Shown: positions 5,690 through 10,911 of the stretch, piece after piece
How positions within the stretch are numbered: position 1 is the first letter of the stretch
How the letters are laid out: each line of letters starts with the position of its first letter
Notes under the pieces: model-generated
The model's database searches: none
Told to the model about the DNA's origin: nothing
Seen by the model: the letters and a program-made list of their open reading frames with translations, nothing else
Made by a program: the position numbers and the translations under genes
Assembly: GCA_016929205.1 (NCBI GenBank)
Contig: JAFGJF010000090.1
Location: 1 to 10,911 of the forward strand
Reading direction: 5' to 3'
Length of the DNA: 10,911 bases
Source of the DNA: Anaerolineae bacterium
GTDB taxonomy: Bacteria > Chloroflexota > Anaerolineae > JAFGEY01

Positions 5690-7650
5690 GCAAGATTCCT
5701 CTCCGAGGTCGAGGGCCACCAGGCCATCACACCGCCTAGCAGCAGAGCTGCGCCGCCGATCCACAGCCAAACGACGAGTGGATTGATCAAGATCCTGAAA
5801 CTCGCCAACCCATCTTGCTCAAAGCCAGCCAGGATGACGTACAAGTCTTCCTCGAGGGTTGAGCGAATTGCCACCTCGGTTACCCATTGTTCGACGCTCC
5901 AGTGAAAGCTCTTTTCCGGTTTGATCGAGGCTAACTTGTGCTGGCCGCGATACACATCCAGCAACGCCTTGAACTGCTGCCTGTCGGGCAGCGATTCGGA
6001 CTCAAAATCCTGGTATTCAAGGACGTAACCTTGAATAGTTACCTGTTCTCCCGGAGCCAGGGTAACCTGGACCTCTTGCTGGTATAGGGACGAGCCGGTG
6101 ACGCCGATCGCGATCAATACGATGCCTAAATGGACGATGTGAGCGCCATAGCGGCGGCGGTTTCTAGCCACGAGGCGGAGGCCGGCCTGTACGATCCCGC
6201 TCTGCTGGGATTCATCACCTTCGCGCTTGCCGAGGCGCGCAAAATCACGGATCAAGATCGATAACAGTGAAACAACAACAAAAGCGCAAACAGCGAACGC
6301 GATCAGAGCGACTGCTTCCCTGACGCCCAAGAGAAACAACACGATCGCCGTTGCCAGGGCAACCACTGCCGGTGGCAAGAGATTGCGTCGCAGCCTGTCA
6401 GGCGAACCGCCACCCCACGCCAACCAGGGACAAAGCCCGATGAGGACGATAAGGATTTGAGCCAACGGACCTACCGTTCGCTCGTAAAAGGTCGCACCCA
6501 AAGCTGCTTGCCGGCCTTGAAAGGCTTCGGCCAGTGTTGGAAAGAGCGTGCCGATCAAGACGACGAGCGCCGTTCCACACAGGAGTAGATTGGTGAGCAG
6601 CAGGCCGGCCTCGCGTGAAAAAAGAGTTGTTAGCTCGTGTTTGCTGTCCAGTTCGCGTCGACGCACAAACAATAGAGCACCAAAAACGATCAGGCAAAGC
6701 ACCATAAAGCCCAAAAAATAAAAGCCAATCACCGACCTGCCAAAGGCGTGCACGGATTGAATGATGCCGCTTCGCGTGACAAAGGTCGCAAATACGCACA
6801 GCAAAAAAGTCATCACGATCAGCCACAGGTTCCAATGCTTGAATGCCTGGCGACGTCGTTGCATCATCAGTGAATGCAATAATGCTGTACCGGTTAACCA
6901 TGGAATCAACGACGAGTTTTCTACAGGGTCCCACCCCCAATAACCGCCCCATCCCAACTCCAGGTATGCCCAATAGGCGCCCATCAAAATGCCCGTCCCC
7001 AAAAAGAGCCAGGCCCACAACGCCCAACGGCGTACGGCACGCAGCCACATCTCACCCATCTGGTTGGCGATCAAACCACCAATAGCCAATGCAAAGGGGG
7101 CGGTATACGCCGCATAACCCATAAAGACGACAGGCGGGTGCGCCACCATCCAGAAATTCTGCAAGAGTGGATTTAACCCCTGCCCTTCCAGAGGTACGCT
7201 GGGCAGCAGTTCGAACGGGTTTGAGGCGACGATCAAGATCAAGGCCAGGAATGCCTGTGAAAAGGACATAACCGCGACGGTGTACAGACCGAATGGTGCC
7301 GTCCAGATGCGCTTACTGAGGATAATGACCGTCGTGAGCAGGGTCAACAACCACAGCCACAAAAGCAGCGATCCCTCCTGTCCTGCCCACAGTGCCGAGA
7401 TAGTATAGGCAATGGGCATATGGCTGCTGGTATGTTCGTACACATACTTGACGCCAAAATCCTGCGTGAGCAAGAGCACGATCAAACCTGCCGTGGCGAC
7501 TGTCGCCGCGATGGTCGACACAAATACACCGTTGCGTGCACTAGACACCAGGGTCGCGTTCTTGACGGTCTTTCCTGCAATGGAGATAATGGTCACATAG
7601 ACGGAGACGATCATAGTCAGGACCAGCGCCCAATAACCGACATCGGTCAT
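5686..7650 (-). CDS. ccmF: Haem lyase CcmF (cytochrome c synthase subunit)
   Basis: A 654-residue polytopic membrane protein of the CcmF/NrfE family, about the usual length. The WWD haem motif ELGWGGYWGWDPVENSSLIPWL lies at about 231-252, flanked by the conserved outer-face histidines His171 (MVAHPP) and His301 (SVHAF). The inner haem b site histidines are probably His259 (LLHSLM) and His507 (GAHIVHLG). A large outer domain lies before the last helix (about 522-615). CcmF takes haem from CcmE and joins it to reduced CXXCH motifs; in many bacteria it works with CcmH, which is not seen here. The ATG at 7648-7650 directly follows the ccmE stop, with AAGGAG 9 bases upstream. The 3' end overlaps the next gene by 4 bases. 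Confidence 0.97.
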   Translation of the reverse strand: MTDVGYWALVLTMIVSVYVTIISIAGKTVKNATLVSSARNGVFVSTIAATVATAGLIVLLLTQDFGVKYVYEHTSSHMPIAYTISALWAGQEGSLLLWLWLLTLLTTVIILSKRIWTAPFGLYTVAVMSFSQAFLALILIVASNPFELLPSVPLEGQGLNPLLQNFWMVAHPPVVFMGYAAYTAPFALAIGGLIANQMGEMWLRAVRRWALWAWLFLGTGILMGAYWAYLELGWGGYWGWDPVENSSLIPWLTGTALLHSLMMQRRRQAFKHWNLWLIVMTFLLCVFATFVTRSGIIQSVHAFGRSVIGFYFLGFMVLCLIVFGALLFVRRRELDSKHELTTLFSREAGLLLTNLLLCGTALVVLIGTLFPTLAEAFQGRQAALGATFYERTVGPLAQILIVLIGLCPWLAWGGGSPDRLRRNLLPPAVVALATAIVLFLLGVREAVALIAFAVCAFVVVSLLSILIRDFARLGKREGDESQQSGIVQAGLRLVARNRRRYGAHIVHLGIVLIAIGVTGSSLYQQEVQVTLAPGEQVTIQGYVLEYQDFESESLPDRQQFKALLDVYRGQHKLASIKPEKSFHWSVEQWVTEVAIRSTLEEDLYVILAGFEQDGLASFRILINPLVVWLWIGGAALLLGGVMAWWPSTSERNLA

Positions 7651-8118
7651 TTATTGCATCTCCTTGTCTTGTGCTGCTTCCTGGTATTTGGATGGACATT
7701 TGAGGATCATTGTTTTCGCCTCAAAAATACCCTGAGACGTGTATTTACCTTCCAGCACCGTTTCTGCGCCATCTTTGAACATATCTGGGCGAGAACCGTT
7801 GTAACTGACCGACAAGGTTCCGCTGTCATCGGTCACGTCGAATGCAAGTTGCAAATCGCGCGGTTCCCAGACGATGCTCTTACCGACCACAAAACCGGCT
7901 ACGCGGACGTTTCGCGGCGACGGACCCTGAGCTTTGATCTCCTCAATGGTCATATAGTAGGCGGCAGAGCCCTGCGCCGCGCTGACGATCATATAGGCGA
8001 CGACGGCGGCAATGATGATGCCACCGACGATGAATTTTATCTGTTTGCCTGCAAGACGCTTTGGCCGGGATTCGCCGCTTTGCGTCTTTTCTTGCTCTAT
8101 ACTCTGTGCATCAATCAT
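7651..8118 (-). CDS. ccmE: Haem chaperone CcmE, CXXXY variant
   Basis: A 155-residue protein with an N-terminal cytoplasmic tail, one membrane helix (about 27-47) and an OB-fold outer domain (NVRVAGFVVGKSIVWEPRD and following strands). CcmE carries haem from CcmC to CcmF. In the classical protein haem binds covalently to His in HxxxY; here the motif is C-P-S-K-Y, Cys141 to Tyr145, so this is the CXXXY form known from archaea and Desulfovibrio. The start is the ATG at 8116-8118 with GGAG 6 bases upstream. A GTG at 8130 would add 4 residues but has no ribosome site. The gene overlaps the end of the preceding small membrane protein gene by 8 bases and is followed immediately by ccmF. Confidence 0.95.
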   Translation of the reverse strand: MIDAQSIEQEKTQSGESRPKRLAGKQIKFIVGGIIIAAVVAYMIVSAAQGSAAYYMTIEEIKAQGPSPRNVRVAGFVVGKSIVWEPRDLQLAFDVTDDSGTLSVSYNGSRPDMFKDGAETVLEGKYTSQGIFEAKTMILKCPSKYQEAAQDKEMQ

Positions 8119-8371
8119 TCTCTTCTCCACTTTTATTCATTGACGTGGTGGCGCGTATAAAGCCGGCGAACATGAGTACTGCCCCAAACAATTCGCCGAG
8201 ATACAGCGCAGCGGGAACGCCAAAGCAACTAAATGTGCCGCCAAACGCGGGCAGCATTGCCCAAACAGTGATCAGGATATTGCCGATCGTGCGATGCAAT
8301 AAAACACGCTTGCGCCAGAAAAGCCAGCTTGACCAGGTCGCGCCCCCCACCAGAGTGACTGTACCATTCAT
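8111..8371 (-). CDS. Small membrane protein, first gene of the ccm operon; function unknown
   Basis: An 86-residue protein I do not recognise. A basic stretch (WRKRVLLHR, about 19-27) precedes a hydrophobic segment at about 29-50 and a second at about 54-74, with a short polar tail ending KSGEEND. Two membrane helices with both ends inside are likely. It has a single Cys (FSCFGV). It overlaps ccmE by 8 bases and is the first gene after the promoter at 8455-8483, so it is almost certainly co-expressed with the maturation genes. The ATG at 8371 lacks a visible ribosome site (CTTTTTAAC precedes it), but an in-frame TGA lies 5 codons upstream, so no earlier start is possible. A role in haem or apocytochrome handling can be inferred only from position. 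Confidence 0.72.
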   Translation of the reverse strand: MNGTVTLVGGATWSSWLFWRKRVLLHRTIGNILITVWAMLPAFGGTFSCFGVPAALYLGELFGAVLMFAGFIRATTSMNKSGEEND

Positions 8372-8454
8372 GTTAAAAAGGCGTCAAGACGCGCACGCCG
8401 GGAGTGACAATTTCCGAGCCAAACGGATAGCGGTCTACCTTGTAGATTTGTCAC

Positions 8455-8483
8455 ATTATACTATAACTCGGATCGCATATCAA
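8455..8483 (-). promoter_or_regulatory. Strong sigma70-type promoter of the ccm operon
   Basis: On the minus strand a -35 box TTGATA (8478-8483, 5 of 6 consensus bases) and a perfect -10 box TATAAT (8455-8460) are separated by exactly 17 bases. The start site would be near 8448, giving a leader of about 77 bases before the first ATG at 8371. It lies directly beyond the terminator of the cytochrome gene, so the ccm operon has its own promoter. The bases following the -10, GTGACAA, are the same as at the 1227-1255 promoter. A reverse copy of this heptamer occurs at 8404-8410. Confidence 0.8.
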
Positions 8484-8495
8484 GAGTGACCCACA

Positions 8496-8530
8496 TAAAG
8501 AAAAGAGCGAGCCGGTTTGCCAGCCCGCTC
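8496..8530 (-). terminator. Rho-independent terminator of the decahaem cytochrome gene
   Basis: About 30 bases after the cytochrome stop codon (8561-8563), the arms 8505-8513 and 8522-8530 pair with the inner GG/CC around a TTTG loop. They form an 11-step stem starting GAGCG/CGCTC, with two mismatches. On the minus strand it is followed by TTTTCTTT (8497-8504). Position, GC-rich stem and T-run make this a standard intrinsic terminator separating the cytochrome from the ccm operon promoter. Confidence 0.75.
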
Positions 8531-8560
8531 TCACAATAAAACGTACCAGACTAGACTAAC

Positions 8561-10708
8561 TTATTCTACTGCAGGGCGGGTAGCCTCAGACAGATCGATG
8601 TCCTCCAACTGGGTAGCGAGGCTCTCCAATGAGTCATACATGATCTGGATGATGTACTTGCCGTTGTGGGCAAACGCGCCTGGGTCCTTGGCCACATACT
8701 GATAGTTATAGGCAGCCTGGAGCAAACGCGGCGTCCAAGAGGCATAGCTTTCGCCTTCATCTGTGAACCAGTACGGATATCTAGCTGCATTGTACTCGAT
8801 CGGCGTGCCGGCTACGTCTGCGGCGTAAGCTTGAATCACTTCATAGAGCGCATCGTGATACGTCTGTATCTCATTGGCAAGCCCTTCTTCCACATCGCCG
8901 TTGCCGTCAAAGTCAACATCGGACATGCGGATATCGAGAGGGTCTTCCACGCCAACATGGCACGTGCTGCACGTGGTCGCATCGATCTCGAGCGCGTGCG
9001 CATCGTGGCAGTCCACGCACGAGTCAAAGCCGGCTACGTGTGAGAAGCGACCGAGGTAACTCTTGCCATCGTACTCGTAAGCCCCCTTGGCTTCTGTGCC
9101 AAAGAGCGTGGCACCCGCAGCAAAATAGTGCACGTTGCGGAACCCAACGTTCTCAGACACGGTGTCCAGATCCAGGCCGGCGATCGCCCGGTTGACACTC
9201 ACCGTCGATTCGCGTCCCTGGTGGCAGTTCAGACACAGGTTGCTGTCGGGGTTGCCGGTATCAAGCTCGGCACCGCTGGGAAAGGCCACAGTTTCCACGG
9301 GATAACGGGTATAGCCCGGCACCGCGTCGTGACAGGTGGTGCACAAGAACCCGTTGGAAAGCGGTTCCTCGACATTGATCCCCGTCATCACGTATACCGG
9401 CAGGCCGGTAGCCGAGTGGCACCTGGCGCAACTACCGGACACTGCGCCGTCTTCATCCCAGTGACGGAACGCTTCCGCCGAGCCATCAAAGTGCCCGGCA
9501 TCGCCACGATGCAGTCCTTCGACGAGAGCGGCATCCAGATCCTCGATCGAGTCGTACAACAACTCGATGATGTATTTACCGCCATGCGCAAACGCGCCGG
9601 GATCTTTGATCGAGGTCTGATAGTTGTAGGCTGCCCTGACCAGACGCGGCGTCCAGTTGACATACCGTTCGCCCGCTTCGGTCATAAAGTACGGGTACGT
9701 GAGCGCATCATACTTGATCGGCATAACGGCTGTATCCGCAGCATAAGCCTGGATGGCTCCGTAGAGGATCTCTTGCAGACCCTCGATTTCAGCCTTGACA
9801 CTTTCCTCGAGGTCACCATCACCGTCATAGTCGACCGTAGAACCCATCCAACGAATGTCCGCCAGGTCTTCGGCGCTCGATACGCCTGTGTGGCACGTGC
9901 TGCACTCGTCCACCTTGATCTCCAACGAGTGGGAATCGTGGCAGTCAGCGCAGGTATTATAGCCTTCGACGTGTGCGAACTCGGCGTCATATGACTTGTC
10001 TTCGTACTCGTAGCCGCCCTTGGCAAAAGTACCGAACTTGGTGGCTGCCGCGGCAAAGTAGTGGATGTTGATAAAGCCCAGATCTGGGCTGACTGTGTCG
10101 TCATCCACACCGGCGCTTTCGATCGCGCCGTTGACGCTGACCACGGACGCACGTCCTTGGTGGCACTGCATGCAGCGCGCTTCAGAACCGAGCCCCGTTA
10201 CCTCTAGGCCCGAGGGGAACACCACGCTGTCCATCATCGCGGTGGCCTCGTTGTGGCAGGTGACGCAAGTGATGACTGTGCCGATCGCGGCATCGTTGTC
10301 GACCACACCCGGCTCGGTGCCATCGATACCCAAAAAGTCGTGGTATCCACCAGAGCTGTGGCACTTGGCGCAACTCGCAGGCACTATGGCAGGATCGTCT
10401 TCATCCCAGTGACGGAACGCTTCCGCGTCGGCATTGGCATGGCCGGAGGCCACCCACGACGCAGCAAAAGGAATCTCGGCGACCGGTTCTGCCGGTACCT
10501 CAACCTCTTTGATGACTTCTTTTTCGACAACAACCGTGACCTGGGCTTCTTTTTCGACTTCCTTTTCGACCTCGCGGGTCACTTCGACTTGCACTTCGCG
10601 GGTCACTTCTTTTTCGACGATTTCCGGCTCGGCCTTACAGGCACCGATGACGAGCACAATGGCCGTCAATAGGGCGAATAAAGCAGCGAGCCTTTTTAGA
10701 CTCTGCAT
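8561..10708 (-). CDS. Decahaem c-type cytochrome lipoprotein made of two pentahaem modules
   Basis: The 715-residue protein has a lipoprotein signal (hydrophobic 12-22, VIGAC with the acylated Cys at 24). A charged linker of VEKEV/EVTREV units spans about 29-71, followed by ten CXXCH haem sites at Cys 113, 148, 179, 253, 269 and 427, 456, 492, 564, 580. The two sets of five have nearly the same spacing and share AEAFRHWDED at the start and KDPGAFAH(G/N)GKYII near the end, so the protein is an internal duplication. It should be anchored on the outer membrane face and carry electrons through a haem chain; partners are unknown. Each module also has an acidic DxDGxGDxEE loop (293-302, 599-608), possibly binding Ca2+. 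The ATG at 10706-10708 is preceded by AAGGAGG at 6 bases; a TTG at 10732 is rejected. The haem sites need the Ccm system encoded downstream. No catalytic site (such as the CXXCK of NrfA) is seen. Confidence 0.9.
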   Translation of the reverse strand: MQSLKRLAALFALLTAIVLVIGACKAEPEIVEKEVTREVQVEVTREVEKEVEKEAQVTVVVEKEVIKEVEVPAEPVAEIPFAASWVASGHANADAEAFRHWDEDDPAIVPASCAKCHSSGGYHDFLGIDGTEPGVVDNDAAIGTVITCVTCHNEATAMMDSVVFPSGLEVTGLGSEARCMQCHQGRASVVSVNGAIESAGVDDDTVSPDLGFINIHYFAAAATKFGTFAKGGYEYEDKSYDAEFAHVEGYNTCADCHDSHSLEIKVDECSTCHTGVSSAEDLADIRWMGSTVDYDGDGDLEESVKAEIEGLQEILYGAIQAYAADTAVMPIKYDALTYPYFMTEAGERYVNWTPRLVRAAYNYQTSIKDPGAFAHGGKYIIELLYDSIEDLDAALVEGLHRGDAGHFDGSAEAFRHWDEDGAVSGSCARCHSATGLPVYVMTGINVEEPLSNGFLCTTCHDAVPGYTRYPVETVAFPSGAELDTGNPDSNLCLNCHQGRESTVSVNRAIAGLDLDTVSENVGFRNVHYFAAGATLFGTEAKGAYEYDGKSYLGRFSHVAGFDSCVDCHDAHALEIDATTCSTCHVGVEDPLDIRMSDVDFDGNGDVEEGLANEIQTYHDALYEVIQAYAADVAGTPIEYNAARYPYWFTDEGESYASWTPRLLQAAYNYQYVAKDPGAFAHNGKYIIQIMYDSLESLATQLEDIDLSEATRPAVE
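8588..10423 (-). repeat. Tandem duplication of the pentahaem module
   Basis: The N-terminal module is encoded at about 9530-10423 and the C-terminal module at about 8588-9481. Measured from the first haem Cys, the haem spacings are +35, +66, +140, +156 in the first and +29, +65, +137, +153 in the second. Most of the DNA has diverged, but 31 bases are identical at 9448-9478 and 10396-10426, covering AEAFRHWDED. The haem-5 CSTCH region (near 8960 and 9895) is also nearly identical. Confidence 0.85.
10493..10624 (-). repeat. Low-complexity repeat coding the VEKEV/EVTREV linker
   Basis: About 130 bases of imperfect short repeats (units like cttctttttcgac and cgcgggtcacttc on the plus strand) code for alternating Glu/Lys/Arg/Val between the lipid anchor and the first haem module. 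Linkers of this kind are common in Chloroflexota exported lipoproteins. Such repeats can change length by slippage. Confidence 0.7.
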
Positions 10709-10911
10709 AATCTGCCTCCTTGAGTTTGGCAAATCACTCTGTCAAGGCTATGTCTGTCATCGCGAAATGTTTCTGACAAAACAAAACCTTGAGGTTTGAA
10801 GTCAACCCTGCGCGGATTTTTCGATAGGCTTGCCTCCTATTCACCTTCTTGGCGCATTCGGCCTCTCAGAAATCGGAAGACCGAATGGCGTCTAGTTGCA
10901 TAATACAACAC
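10709..10911 (-). other. Leader region of the decahaem cytochrome gene
   Basis: About 200 bases with no convincing gene. It contains the AAGGAGG ribosome site (10715-10721). ATTCGG/CCGAAT inverted arms lie at 10856-10861 and 10881-10886, with a competing TCGG/CCGA stem. A small AACCT/AGGTT palindrome lies near 10790. A -10-like TATTAT (minus strand, 10900-10905) sits at the window edge with its -35 region outside. TTGACT near 10802 lacks a matching -10. The true promoter is not identified. Confidence 0.4.

Noticed and set aside
7420..8160. 246-codon open frame on the plus strand across ccmE and the start of ccmF
   Set aside because: It lies wholly opposite ccmE/ccmF coding sequence, has Cys/His/Arg-rich composition and no start signal.
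8372..8454. Possible riboswitch in the ccm leader
   Set aside because: Only short stems (GGCGT/ACGCC and TCTAC/GTAGA) are visible in about 80 bases; no known riboswitch pattern is recognised.
9128..9994. 288-codon open frame on the plus strand inside the cytochrome gene
   Set aside because: It mirrors the haem-module coding strand; its internal similarity comes from the duplication on the other strand.
10480..10640. Short direct repeats that might suggest a CRISPR array or minisatellite
   Set aside because: Repeats are imperfect, have no unique spacers and encode the Glu/Val/Lys linker of the lipoprotein.
10734..10844. 36-codon GTG frame in the cytochrome leader
   Set aside because: The purine-rich stretch is too close to the GTG to act as a ribosome site, and the peptide has no features.

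Overview
The window probably comes from a member of the Chloroflexota (Anaerolineae/Caldilineae-like). The main clue is the lipoprotein at the right end, whose Cys-anchored N-terminus leads into a long run of VEKEV / EVTREV units, a linker style common in that phylum's exported lipoproteins. A complete Ccm-type (System I) cytochrome c maturation set with a CXXXY-type CcmE fits a non-proteobacterial host. This is inferred from sequence style, not from a database search.

Almost everything is on the minus strand, so the reading order is right to left. (1) 10709-10911: leader of the cytochrome gene, no convincing gene. (2) 8561-10708: a lipoprotein with ten CXXCH haem sites, built from two tandem five-haem modules and ended by a hairpin terminator at 8496-8530. 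(3) A strong sigma70-type promoter at 8455-8483 starts a tightly packed operon: a two-helix membrane protein of unknown function, ccmE, ccmF, a secreted single-span protein of 361 residues, ccmA, ccmB, ccmC, ccmD and an enoyl-CoA hydratase family gene. Neighbours overlap by a few bases or are 0-10 bases apart. (4) 1345-1560 (+): the C-terminal remnant of a formyltransferase. (5) 1018-1292: two back-to-back promoters, a leader with a 45-codon ORF, and a 19-bp perfect hairpin followed by a T-run. (6) 110-982: an RlaP-type nucleotidyltransferase lacking one of its usual catalytic Asp residues. (7) 1-54: the first 18 codons of a flavodoxin-like gene.

The centre is a cytochrome c factory next to a likely client. 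CcmA and CcmB form an ABC transporter, CcmC with CcmD load haem onto CcmE, and CcmF attaches haem to CXXCH apoproteins such as the adjacent decahaem lipoprotein. No ccmG or ccmH (thiol reduction and apocytochrome handling) is seen, and CcmE carries Cys instead of the usual haem-binding His. This matches the reduced System I variant known from Desulfovibrio and archaea. The place between ccmF and ccmA, where thiol-handling genes often sit, holds an unrecognised secreted protein with a CX4C pair. That protein and the small protein that opens the operon are the best candidates for undescribed maturation factors.

The other notable region is the nucleotidyltransferase leader, which combines a near-consensus promoter, a short ORF and a terminator-like hairpin just before the gene. 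It could be an attenuated leader, a small RNA, or a palindromic REP-type repeat that landed there.
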